A DNA stretch of 39,274 nucleotides from JAGPUQ01 sp050179115 (GTDB lineage Bacteria > Pseudomonadota > Gammaproteobacteria > Pseudomonadales > Porticoccaceae): the NCBI GenBank assembly GCA_050179115.1, contig JBFXFL010000032.1, positions 1-39,274 of the forward strand, written 5' to 3'. Under the pieces are notes generated by a model. That model was given only the letters and a program-made list of their open reading frames with translations, was not told the DNA's origin and made no database searches. Within the stretch, counting starts at the first letter, position 1; every line of letters starts with the position of its first letter. Position numbers and translations under genes: made by a program. This document shows positions 26,252-33,975 of the stretch, one piece after another.

Positions 26252-27052
26252 GTTTCCCGGGGCAACGCCGGCCGCTCGCACATTCGCGCGCAGGTGGTCG
26301 GGATCGATGGTGCCGATCACCAGACTGCCGACCCCGGGGTGGGCCAGGATACGCGCGAAGGTCGCGCGCACCGGATCGTCGCCCAGGGTGATCGCGTGGC
26401 CACTCGCGAGAGCCTTCTTGATCAGCACGCCGGTACCCAGCTCCCGGCAGCGGTCGATCACCGGGATTTCGGTTTCGTCGGCGAGATTCCAGCTCACCAT
26501 CAGCAGATCGCACAGCGCCGCCGCGCGCAAACCCCCCGCCACGGTCTTGGTGGACATGCCGAAGCTGCGCAGTTTCCCTTCGCGCTTGAGGTCGGCCAGG
26601 GTTTCGAGTGCGCCGGATTGATCGATGATCGCCGCGTCATCGCCGTCGGAATGGATCAGCACGATATCCAGCACCTCGGTGTGCAGGCGCCGCAGGCTGC
26701 GCTCGACACTGGCACGCACATGCGCCGGCGAAAAATCGTGGCGCGACACGCCGGCCTCGAACTCCTCGCCGACCTTGGTGCAGATCACCCAGTGGTCCCG
26801 CACTCCGCGCAGCAAACGACCGAGGCGTGCCTCGCTCGCGCCGTAAGCGGGTGCGGTATCCAGCAGATTGATACCCAGATCCCGCGCCAGATCGAGCAGG
26901 GCGCGGGCGGCGCGGTCGTCGGGAATGGCGAAGCCTTGGGGATACTTCACGCCCTGGTCGCGGCCGAGCTTGACGGTGCCGAGCCCGAGCACAGCGACCT
27001 CGATGCCGGTGCGCCCGAGCCGGCGCCGGGGTAACTCCAGCTCAGGCGCCAA
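26240..27052 (-). CDS. Aldo/keto reductase
   Basis: A 270-residue AKR-superfamily protein. The catalytic tetrad is visible: Asp65 and Tyr70 in LLDTAPAYG, Lys93 in CTKVG, and His134 in LIHSD. The start is inferred at TTG 27052, giving LELPRRRLGRTGIEVAVLGLG at the N-terminus; the frame upstream of this lacks homology. The first 11 nt overlap the stop of the FAD oxidoreductase gene, so the two are coupled. From memory, an AKR and an FAD oxidoreductase also sit near waaA in P. aeruginosa (PA4992/PA4991), which suggests a conserved but undefined link with envelope biogenesis. The substrate is unknown. Confidence 0.88.
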   Translation of the reverse strand: MAPELELPRRRLGRTGIEVAVLGLGTVKLGRDQGVKYPQGFAIPDDRAARALLDLARDLGINLLDTAPAYGASEARLGRLLRGVRDHWVICTKVGEEFEAGVSRHDFSPAHVRASVERSLRRLHTEVLDIVLIHSDGDDAAIIDQSGALETLADLKREGKLRSFGMSTKTVAGGLRAAALCDLLMVSWNLADETEIPVIDRCRELGTGVLIKKALASGHAITLGDDPVRATFARILAHPGVGSLVIGTIDPDHLRANVRAAGVAPGNSGD

Positions 27053-28253
27053 AGGCCGTCTCCCAGGGCGTAGAGGCCAGGGGCGGGCGCGACAGCGGCA
27101 GCAGCGGCACGGGGGCGCCGGATGGCGCGATCCCGCGCTGTGCCAACCGTTCCGCCACGCGGTCGGTGAGGTGCGGGCACAGCGTGAGCTTGGTGGGCCA
27201 GGCGACCAGCGCATTGGCACCATTGCCGGCCCAGTCGGCGAATGCCTGATCGGGGCGCAGCAGGCGCGGTTGACGGGGTTCGGCGCGCTCCACCGCCAGG
27301 GTCGCCCAGCGCGCCAGCCCCAGGTCGACCCAGGGCAGCAATGCCGCCAGTTCCTGCCGGGCCAGCGCGATCAGCGCATCCGGTTCCATCCCGACACCCT
27401 GCTCGGCAAGCGTTCCGCCCAGATACCAGACCTGCTCGCCGCCACCGGCGGGATGACTGGAAATGGTCAGGCGCGGGGTGGTCTCGCGCCCCAGGCAATG
27501 GCCGTGCAGGGCATGGGGATAGCGGTGGCGGACCATCACCTGATGCAGCGGCCGCCGCTGCATGGCCGGGGCGGCGGCGCCGATCGCAGCCAGCAATCCG
27601 GCATTGCCCGCACCGGCCGCAAACACGAAAGCCGCAGGCGCCAGGCGCTGCGTGCCGGCCGCGGTCTCCAGATCGAGAACCAGGCGCCCGGCAGCGGTGC
27701 AATCCCAGGCAGTCGCCGTCCCCGCCAGGGAAAAAATGGCGTCCGGGCAGTTATCGGCGAGCGCCACCACCAGGCTCGGCACATCCAGTACCAGATCCAC
27801 CAGGCGGTACAGGGATCCGGAGAAACCCGGCGCGGCAAAGATCGGCGGCCGCTCGCCCGCTGCCACGGGGTCCACCCGACCGCGCACCGTCTTGCTGGCG
27901 AGGAACGCCGTCATGCGCCCGGCGACAGCCCCGGTGGACCAGAGGTAGAAGTGATCGCTCAGCAGCCGGGCGCGGCGCAGATCCACCGCGCCGGCGCCGC
28001 GCAGACAGCGGCGCCAGTGGTCGGGCATCTCGGCGATGGCTTCCGACGCACCCGACAGTGCCCCCGCCAGGCTGTATTTGATGCCGCCATGGATCATGCC
28101 CTGACTCGCCATCGTCTGCCCCGCGCCGAGTGCGGCGGCTTCCAGCAACAGCGCGCTGTAACCCCGATTGCGCAGATCGTTGAGCAGCCAGAGTCCGGCG
28201 ATGCCGCCGCCGACAATGACGATATCGACGTTGGCAACCGGAGGCGCGGACAT
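27042..28253 (-). CDS. FAD-dependent oxidoreductase (DAO family)
   Basis: A 403-residue flavoprotein. The N-terminal Rossmann dinucleotide motif VDIVIVGGGIAGLW is followed by LLLEAAALGAGQTMASQGMIHGG, typical of D-amino-acid/glycerol-3-phosphate oxidase-like enzymes. VFAAGAGNAGLL and VAWPTKLTLCPHLTDRV lie towards the C-terminus. The ATG at 28253 starts MSAPPVANVDIV; the longer frame upstream is antisense to waaA. It is coupled to the aldo/keto reductase by an 11-nt overlap and divergent from waaA with a gap of about 110 bp. Substrate unknown; conserved position next to waaA in Pseudomonas is from memory. Confidence 0.87.
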   Translation of the reverse strand: MSAPPVANVDIVIVGGGIAGLWLLNDLRNRGYSALLLEAAALGAGQTMASQGMIHGGIKYSLAGALSGASEAIAEMPDHWRRCLRGAGAVDLRRARLLSDHFYLWSTGAVAGRMTAFLASKTVRGRVDPVAAGERPPIFAAPGFSGSLYRLVDLVLDVPSLVVALADNCPDAIFSLAGTATAWDCTAAGRLVLDLETAAGTQRLAPAAFVFAAGAGNAGLLAAIGAAAPAMQRRPLHQVMVRHRYPHALHGHCLGRETTPRLTISSHPAGGGEQVWYLGGTLAEQGVGMEPDALIALARQELAALLPWVDLGLARWATLAVERAEPRQPRLLRPDQAFADWAGNGANALVAWPTKLTLCPHLTDRVAERLAQRGIAPSGAPVPLLPLSRPPLASTPWETAFGA

Positions 28254-28364
28254 GGCAACAGAGATCGCAAAAACGGTGGCGGGAAGTATAGCGGCCTTAT
28301 TCGAGGCAGCGCCGCCGGCATGCACCGTCCCGGGGTTCCCGCTATGCTGGCCGCCGGAGGAACC

Positions 28365-29654
28365 GTGCTCGCCCGCCTGCTCTATTCCCTGTTGCTGTAT
28401 CTGCTGCTGCCCGCGGTGCTGCTGCGCCTGTGCTGGCGCGCCCGCCGCGCACCCGACTACGCGCGCCGCTGGGGCGAACGGTTCGGCTGGGTTGCGCCAC
28501 TGTCCGGACCCGTGATCTGGGTACACGCGGTATCGGTGGGCGAAACCCTCGCCGCCGCGCCGCTGATCCGCCACTTGCTGGCGCGCCACCCGCGCGCCAC
28601 CCTGCTGGTGACCACCACCACGCCGACCGGCTCGGCGCAGGTGCGCGCGCTGTTCGGCACCAGCGTCGCGCACTGTTACGCACCCTACGATTTCCCCGAT
28701 GCCGTAGCGCGGTTTCTGCGCCGCGTCCGGCCCACACTGCTGGTGGTGATGGAAACCGAGCTCTGGCCGAACCTGCTGCGCGCCTGCGTGGCGCGCGGGA
28801 TTCCGGTGGTGCTCGCCAATGCGCGGCTCTCGGCGCGTTCCGCGCGGGGCTACCGCAGGGTGCGCTGGCTGACGGCACGCATGCTGCGCGCGCTCACGGC
28901 GGTCGCCGCGCAGACCCCGCCCGATGGCGAGCGGTTCCTGGCACTGGGGCTGGCGCCGGCAAAATTGCAGATCACCGGCAACCTCAAATTCGACCTCGAA
29001 CTGACCCCGGCGCTGCGCGCCCAGGCGGCGGCACTGCAGCGGTCCTGGGCCGGGCCGCGGAACCGCCCGGTGTGGCTCGCCGCCAGCACCCACGCAGGCG
29101 AGGACGCGTTGGTGCTGGCGGCTCATGCCGGGATCCTGCGCGCCCTGCCCGAGGCTCTGCTGGTGCTGGTGCCGCGCCATCCGGAACGCTTCGCAACGGT
29201 TGCCGCGGCCAGTCGCCGCGCGGGATTCAGGACGATGCAACGCTCGGATACCCGCATCAGCCCAGACGATCCCATCCCCGCCGACCGGCAGGTACTGCTC
29301 GGCGACACCATGGGGGAGCTGCCCGTGTTCTGCGGCGCGGCGGATGTGGTTTTCGTCGGGGGAAGCCTGGTGCCGGTGGGCGGCCACAACCTGATCGAGC
29401 CCGCCGCCTGGGGACGCCCGGTGCTGGCGGGACCACATCTGTTCAATTTCGCGGAGGCTGCGGCGCTGCTGGAGGCGGAAGGCGCGCTCAGGATCTGCGG
29501 CGATGGCGCAGCGCTCGCGTCCGCGGTGATCGAATTACTGACGGAACCGGACTATCGCGAGCAAGTCGGGGCCAGGGCGCGCGCCGTAGCCGAAGCCAAC
29601 CGCGGTGCCCTGGCCAGACTGACGCTGGTTATCGAACCGCTTTGCCCACCGTGA
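28365..29654 (+). CDS. waaA: 3-deoxy-D-manno-octulosonic acid (Kdo) transferase
   Basis: A 429-residue GT30 enzyme that attaches Kdo to lipid IVA at the inner-membrane cytoplasmic face. The N-terminal anchor is LARLLYSLLLYLLLPAVLLR, followed by RRWGERFGW, the catalytic-site HAVSVGETLAA, TTTTPTGSAQV, METELWPNLLRA and ANARLSARSARGYRR. The C-terminal half has AASTHAGEDALV and GGSLVPVGGHNLIEPAAWG. Start: GTG 28365 behind GGAGG (28356-28360, a short 4-nt spacing) gives the family length; ATG 28344 in the same frame would add seven residues. Its 3' end overlaps the convergent tolC by 26 nt. Confidence 0.95.
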   Translation: MLARLLYSLLLYLLLPAVLLRLCWRARRAPDYARRWGERFGWVAPLSGPVIWVHAVSVGETLAAAPLIRHLLARHPRATLLVTTTTPTGSAQVRALFGTSVAHCYAPYDFPDAVARFLRRVRPTLLVVMETELWPNLLRACVARGIPVVLANARLSARSARGYRRVRWLTARMLRALTAVAAQTPPDGERFLALGLAPAKLQITGNLKFDLELTPALRAQAAALQRSWAGPRNRPVWLAASTHAGEDALVLAAHAGILRALPEALLVLVPRHPERFATVAAASRRAGFRTMQRSDTRISPDDPIPADRQVLLGDTMGELPVFCGAADVVFVGGSLVPVGGHNLIEPAAWGRPVLAGPHLFNFAEAAALLEAEGALRICGDGAALASAVIELLTEPDYREQVGARARAVAEANRGALARLTLVIEPLCPP

Positions 29655-31062
29655 TGCCGACATCGAGCCAGCGATTGAGTTGCTCGACATCGCCGGGGCT
29701 CAGTTGTCCGGCCACTTCCTTCAGCCGCAGCATGCTGTTGATGTAGTCGAAGCGCGCATTGGCGTAATCGCGTTGCGCCTGGTAGAGGGTACGTTGCGAA
29801 ATCAACACATCGACAATATTGCGCGTACCGACTTCGTACCCCGCCTGAGTGGCGTCGAGCGCGCTCTGCGCTGACGTGATGGCCTGGGCGCGGGCGCTGA
29901 TGCGCGCCGCATCCGTCAACACCTGGAGGTGTTGGGAGCGCGCGCGCTGCGTGGTGGTGCGCTGCGCCAACACATAATTTTCCTGGCTTCGGATACTTTC
30001 CTGGTAAGCCTGCCGCTGCCGGGAGGTCGTTGCGCCGCCGGAATAGAGCGGAGCATTCAGGTGCAGGCCCAGCACCGTCGACTCCAGGTCGGTGGAAAAC
30101 GGCTGGCTCACCGCCGCATCCAGGGTGCCCTGCTGGTTGAGCAGACCACCGTCGCGGTGCAGTGTGCCGTCGTTCAGATTCTTCTGATAATCGAGCGAGG
30201 CCGTCACTTTCGGCAGGTGCTCGGCTTTCGCCGCGGTCGCGGCCTTGCCCGCCGCTTCGACGTCGAACCGCGCTACACGCAACGCGAAATTGTTGGCCTG
30301 GGCAAATTGCACCCAGGACTCGCGGTCGATCGGTTCGGGTTTGAGTACCGGGAAATCCCGGGTCAGCCCGGCGAGTTGGTCATGGGATTTTCCGGTCAAG
30401 ACTTCCAGCGCCTCAAAGGCAATATCGAGCGCACTCTTGGCTTCCAGCGTGTTCACGGTCGCACTGTCGTAGGCCGCCTGAGCTTCATGCACATCGGTAA
30501 TCGGCAGCAGTCCCACGTCGAAGCGCTCTTTGGTTTGCTCCAGCTGGCGACCGATCGCGCGCTCTTCGGCTTCGGCGGAGGTCAGATTTTCGTTGGCGCG
30601 CAACACCCCGAAGTAGGCATCGGTGACATTGAGCACAATGTTTTGCTGGTCGGCGGAAAACTGGGCGGCGGCCCGCTGATCGAGGTCCTTGCCACGCTGG
30701 AAGTTGAACCACGCGGGCAGATCGAACACCGGCTGACTCAGGGACAGGCGATAGGTTTCCGTCGCGTCGTGATAATCGCCGATCGACTGGGCCAGAAAGT
30801 CGGCACCGAGCACGCGGGAGTTGTGCTGGATCCCCTGCCCCTCCTGAACACCCACCGAGCCGGTGATGCTCGGCAGCAGCGCGGCCCGCGCCTGCGGCAG
30901 GGCTTCCCGGCCGATCTTGTAGGTGGCTTCGGCAGCTTTAAGCTGGGGCGCGTTGCTCATGGCCAGGTCATAGATCTCGAGCAGGGTTTCGGCCTGGAGC
31001 TGGGCGCTGAACAACACCACCGCGAATGACAGGCATGCCACCCGCGCGCTATTTTTCCGCAT
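29629..31062 (-). CDS. tolC: TolC-family outer membrane efflux/secretion channel
   Basis: A 477-residue outer-membrane factor. The Sec signal is MRKNSARVACLSFAVVLFSA with cleavage after LQA, before ETLLEIYDLA. Two repeats follow, each with the NAPQLKAAEA / QRTLYQAQRDYANARFDYI helical pattern. LQAETLLEIYDLAMSNAP, NVTDAYFGVLRANENL and VGTRNIVDVLISQRTLYQAQ match E. coli TolC closely. It forms the trimeric exit duct for type I secretion and RND/ABC drug efflux. An AGGA-type ribosome-binding site precedes the ATG. It is divergent from nudF, an arrangement also seen in E. coli. Its stop lies inside the end of waaA. Confidence 0.95.
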   Translation of the reverse strand: MRKNSARVACLSFAVVLFSAQLQAETLLEIYDLAMSNAPQLKAAEATYKIGREALPQARAALLPSITGSVGVQEGQGIQHNSRVLGADFLAQSIGDYHDATETYRLSLSQPVFDLPAWFNFQRGKDLDQRAAAQFSADQQNIVLNVTDAYFGVLRANENLTSAEAEERAIGRQLEQTKERFDVGLLPITDVHEAQAAYDSATVNTLEAKSALDIAFEALEVLTGKSHDQLAGLTRDFPVLKPEPIDRESWVQFAQANNFALRVARFDVEAAGKAATAAKAEHLPKVTASLDYQKNLNDGTLHRDGGLLNQQGTLDAAVSQPFSTDLESTVLGLHLNAPLYSGGATTSRQRQAYQESIRSQENYVLAQRTTTQRARSQHLQVLTDAARISARAQAITSAQSALDATQAGYEVGTRNIVDVLISQRTLYQAQRDYANARFDYINSMLRLKEVAGQLSPGDVEQLNRWLDVGITVGKAVR

Positions 31063-31189
31063 GATTCTTTTCCTGTGGGACTTGCAATGCGCCGGAGTCT
31101 ACCAGATATGAAATTTACGGCGTGATACCCTTGGCCGCGGCGCGACCCTACGCAAGAGCATGCGCGCGACAGGCCTGAACTGGAGTCCG

Positions 31190-31840
31190 ATGAGCAAACT
31201 CAGCCAAGCGATCCCGACGCCACGCGCTGCCGAGGATGTCGAGATACTGGACCGCACAACCCGTTACCAGGGCTTCTTCACACTGGATACCCTGAGGTTG
31301 CGCCACCGCCTGTTTTGCGGGGGCTGGAGCCAGCCGATGACGCGGGAACTGTTTGTCCGGGGCGCCGCAGTGGGCGTGCTGCTCTACGATCCGGACCACC
31401 AACTGGTGGGCCTGGTGGAACAGTTTCGCGTCGGCGCCCTGGCCGAGCCCGGCGGCCCCTGGGTACTGGAAGTGGTTGCCGGCATGATGAAACCGGACGA
31501 GGACGCTGCGGCGGTGGCGCGGCGCGAAACACAGGAGGAGGCGGGCATCGACCAACTCCGGCTGGAACCCATCTGCCGCTACCTGACCAGCCCGGGCGGT
31601 ACCGATGAGGTCCTCACGCTGTTTTGCGGGATCACCGATCTGCGCGGCCGCGCAGGTTGTTTCGGTCTCGCCCACGAACACGAAGACATCCGTCTCCATG
31701 TGCTATCCGAGGCGGACGTATTGGCAGGTCTGGCGGCCGGCGCCTACAACAACGCCGCCACCATTGTCTGCCTGCAATGGCTGGCGCTGAACCGCGACCG
31801 GCTTCACGGTTTGACCACACACGGGCGGCGCGATCCGTAA
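31190..31840 (+). CDS. nudF: ADP-ribose pyrophosphatase (Nudix)
   Basis: A 216-residue Nudix hydrolase that cleaves ADP-ribose to AMP and ribose 5-phosphate. The Nudix box is complete: GMMKPDEDAAAVARRETQEE followed by AGI fits Gx5Ex7REUxEExGU. The flanking EILDRTTRYQGFFTLDTLRLRHRLF, LTSPGGTDEVLTLFCG, HEHEDIRLHV and YNNAATIVCLQWLAL match E. coli NudF. Start: ATG 31190 gives the family N-terminus; ATG 31160 in the same frame would add ten residues and is possible. It leads the nudF-yqiB-cpdA run and is divergent from tolC. Confidence 0.94.
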   Translation: MSKLSQAIPTPRAAEDVEILDRTTRYQGFFTLDTLRLRHRLFCGGWSQPMTRELFVRGAAVGVLLYDPDHQLVGLVEQFRVGALAEPGGPWVLEVVAGMMKPDEDAAAVARRETQEEAGIDQLRLEPICRYLTSPGGTDEVLTLFCGITDLRGRAGCFGLAHEHEDIRLHVLSEADVLAGLAAGAYNNAATIVCLQWLALNRDRLHGLTTHGRRDP

Positions 31841-31875
31841 CCAGTCCACAGGACCACCAGCGAGGAATTGAGGGA

Positions 31876-32319
31876 GTGAGACGAACGCGCTACAAGGTCA
31901 ACCTGAAAGGCTTCATGGCCGATTGCGAAGCCAACTACTGTCGGCTCGCGAAACTGTTTCCGGACATGGCGGCGCAGGATGAACGCCGTCTCGGCATCAG
32001 CGGCCGCCATCAGCTGGAGGTGGTGTTTGCCGTGCGCGAACGCAGCGCCCACACGACGGTGCTCACGCTGCGCCAGCAGGAACCCGGGCGGTCCTGGTGG
32101 CTGAACCTGCCCCTGCTGGTGGTGCGCATCTATCACGATGCGCTGCTCGCCGAAGTGGTCGCCTGCGAAGGCGAGCGCAACATTTGGCCGCGCCAGAGCT
32201 ATCCGAACCGGAGGATGCTGCAACCCGATGAGAAAGCCCAGTGGAACCGCTTCCTCGGCGAATGGCTGGGCGCCTGCCTGGCATTGGGTTTCGTCGCCGC
32301 CGATTGCCCCGTGCCCTGA
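31876..32319 (+). CDS. yqiB: DUF1249 family protein (YqiB)
   Basis: A 147-residue protein matching the DUF1249/YqiB family by RRTRYKVNLKGFMADCEANY, LPLLVVRIYHDALLAEVVAC and PRQSYPNRRMLQPDEKAQWN (E. coli YqiB has 140 residues). The molecular function is unknown; the gene is conserved between nudF and cpdA across Gammaproteobacteria. The start is GTG 31876, with GAGGA at 31863-31867 eight nt upstream. It overlaps nothing; cpdA starts 31 nt after its stop. Confidence 0.9.
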   Translation: MRRTRYKVNLKGFMADCEANYCRLAKLFPDMAAQDERRLGISGRHQLEVVFAVRERSAHTTVLTLRQQEPGRSWWLNLPLLVVRIYHDALLAEVVACEGERNIWPRQSYPNRRMLQPDEKAQWNRFLGEWLGACLALGFVAADCPVP

Positions 32320-32350
32320 CGCGCGGCGGCGTCCGTGGAGCGCGTGAGCC

Positions 32351-33142
32351 ATGGACGCCGATATCCAGCACCTGATCCAGATCACCGATCCCCATATCGG
32401 CCCCCGCCGCGATTACCGGCTGGCGGGCGTGGAGACGCTGGAGACCCTGCGCCTGGTCCTGGCGGAAATCGGCGGACTGGCGGTACCGCCGGACCTCATC
32501 TGCGTCACCGGCGATATCGCGGCGGAGGGCGCTACCGAAGCCTACCGGCTGTTCACCCAGCAGATGCAGTTTCTGGAACTGCCCTACCAGTGGCTGCCGG
32601 GCAATCACGACGATGCCCACGTTATCCAGGAAGGCTTCACGGCCACCCCCTACTGGCCACTGCTGGAGCTCGGCGACTGGCGCGTAATTTCCCTCAACAC
32701 CGCCCAACCGGACCGAGTAGAGGGACATCTCGCCGATGACGAGCTGGCGTTTCTGACCCACTGCCTGGCACAGGACCCGCTATCCCCGACGCTGCTGTTC
32801 ATGCATCACCCGCCGGTCCCGGTGGGCTGCGCCTGGCTGGATGCCCAGCGCATCGACAATGCGGAGCGTCTGGAAGCGATTCTTTGCCAACACACCAATG
32901 TGCGCGGAATTTTCACCGGCCACGTGCATCAGGAATTCCACGCCCACTGGGCCGGCACCGAGGTCCATACGACGCCTTCCACCTGTTTTCAGTTTCGCGC
33001 GGCCAGTCGCGATTTCGCCCTCTGCGATCAGCCACCCGGCTACCGCCGGATCGCTCTGTATGCGGACGGCACCCTCAGCACCGAGGTGGTGTTTCTGTCT
33101 CCGGGTGTCACGCGCGTGGACAAGCAGCTCGCCAGCTATTAG
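32351..33142 (+). CDS. cpdA: 3',5'-cyclic-AMP phosphodiesterase
   Basis: A 263-residue class III cyclic nucleotide phosphodiesterase of the calcineurin-like metallophosphoesterase fold. The five metal motifs are present: ITDPHIG (DxH), VTGDIAAEG (GD), LPGNHDD (GNHD), MHHPPVPVG and FTGHVHQEF (GHxH). It hydrolyses cAMP and so limits CRP/Vfr signalling. The neighbouring order nudF-yqiB-cpdA-yqiA-parE is the conserved gammaproteobacterial one. An inverted-repeat element begins immediately after the TAG stop. Confidence 0.94.
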   Translation: MDADIQHLIQITDPHIGPRRDYRLAGVETLETLRLVLAEIGGLAVPPDLICVTGDIAAEGATEAYRLFTQQMQFLELPYQWLPGNHDDAHVIQEGFTATPYWPLLELGDWRVISLNTAQPDRVEGHLADDELAFLTHCLAQDPLSPTLLFMHHPPVPVGCAWLDAQRIDNAERLEAILCQHTNVRGIFTGHVHQEFHAHWAGTEVHTTPSTCFQFRAASRDFALCDQPPGYRRIALYADGTLSTEVVFLSPGVTRVDKQLASY

Positions 33143-33284
33143 CCGGTTGTTGAAAAACGTCGCGCGGCGGCCAGCTGCACGGCGCAGGGCGCGCAGCGAC
33201 CGAGACCCATCCGATCAATAGGCGACGGAGCAAGCACCGCGCAACAGAAACAGATGGCTGTCGCAGCAGTTTTTCAACAAACGG
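33143..33284. repeat. 142-bp element bounded by 16-bp inverted repeats (MITE-like)
   Basis: CCGGTTGTTGAAAAAC at 33143-33158 is matched in inverted orientation by GTTTTTCAACAAACGG at 33269-33284, with 15 of 16 positions complementary. The pairing may continue imperfectly inward (CGTCGC... against ...GCGACA). There is no open frame of note inside. It starts at the base after the cpdA stop and separates cpdA from the yqiA promoter. It could be a small non-autonomous mobile repeat or a large bidirectional hairpin. I see no second copy in this window. Confidence 0.55.
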
Positions 33285-33340
33285 TCAGCGCACTCCAGAA
33301 CAACCCAGGCCCACCAAAACCCGCCGCGTTTCGAAAGGCA

Positions 33341-33369
33341 TTTTTCCGCACCCCGCCAGACCCTATAAT
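33341..33369 (+). promoter_or_regulatory. Candidate sigma70 promoter for yqiA-parE-parC
   Basis: A perfect -10 hexamer TATAAT lies at 33364-33369, 27 nt before the yqiA ATG. With a 17-nt spacer the -35 would be TTTTTC at 33341-33346, a poor match to consensus. It lies in AT-richer sequence between the inverted-repeat element and the gene, so it is the best promoter candidate for the three-gene run. Confidence 0.5.
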
Positions 33370-33396
33370 TCCCGCAGTTTCCGCTACCGGGCGCCC

Positions 33397-33975
33397 ATGG
33401 CCACCCTGCTGTACATCCATGGTTTCAATAGTTCTCCCCAGTCCCACAAGGCGGCAGCGACACGCGCCTGGCTCGCCGCGCGACACCCCGAGATCGCGTT
33501 TCGCTGCCCCTTCCTGAGCCCCTTCCCGGACCAGGCGATGGCCCAGTTGCAGCACGAGATCGCCGCGCTGCCCGGCCCGCTCTATCTGGCCGGCAGTTCG
33601 ATGGGCGGCTTTTACGCCACCTGGCTCGCCGTGCGGCACGGTGCGCGCGCGGTGCTGATCAACCCGGCGGTGCGGCCCTGGCTCGGGCGCGATTACCTGC
33701 TCGGTCCCCAGGCCAACCACCACACCGGGGAGATTGCGGTCATGGAGCCGCGACACCTGGAACAACTGCGCGCCTGGGAAGTCGAGACGCTGCCCCGCCC
33801 GCAGGATTTCCTGGTACTGCTCCAGACCGGCGACGAGGTGCTGGACTACCGTCTCGCTGCCGAGAAGTACCACGCCTGCCGACTGGTGATCGAATCCGGC
33901 GGCGACCACGGCTTTCAGGATTTCGAACGCCATTTGCCGGCCATCATCGACTTTTTCCGGGCTCCCGCCCCATGA
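33397..33975 (+). CDS. yqiA: YqiA family alpha/beta-hydrolase (esterase)
   Basis: A 192-residue UPF0227/YqiA-type alpha/beta-hydrolase. The N-terminal LLYIHGFNSSPQSHKA, nucleophile elbow GSSMGGFYA (Ser), LINPAVRPW, LLQTGDEVLDY (Asp) and GGDHGFQDF (His) give a complete catalytic triad. The E. coli homologue shows carboxylesterase activity; its physiological substrate is not established. The stop overlaps the parE start by 4 nt (ATGA), so parE translation is probably coupled to it, as in E. coli. Confidence 0.93.
   Translation: MATLLYIHGFNSSPQSHKAAATRAWLAARHPEIAFRCPFLSPFPDQAMAQLQHEIAALPGPLYLAGSSMGGFYATWLAVRHGARAVLINPAVRPWLGRDYLLGPQANHHTGEIAVMEPRHLEQLRAWEVETLPRPQDFLVLLQTGDEVLDYRLAAEKYHACRLVIESGGDHGFQDFERHLPAIIDFFRAPAP

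Noticed and set aside
26868..28364. Long plus-strand extension upstream of waaA
   Set aside because: It is antisense to the FAD oxidoreductase; WaaA homology begins only near 28365.
33143..33284. CRISPR repeat or intrinsic terminator at the inverted repeat after cpdA
   Set aside because: There is only one inverted pair, no direct repeats at regular spacing, and the arms are too far apart for an intrinsic terminator.
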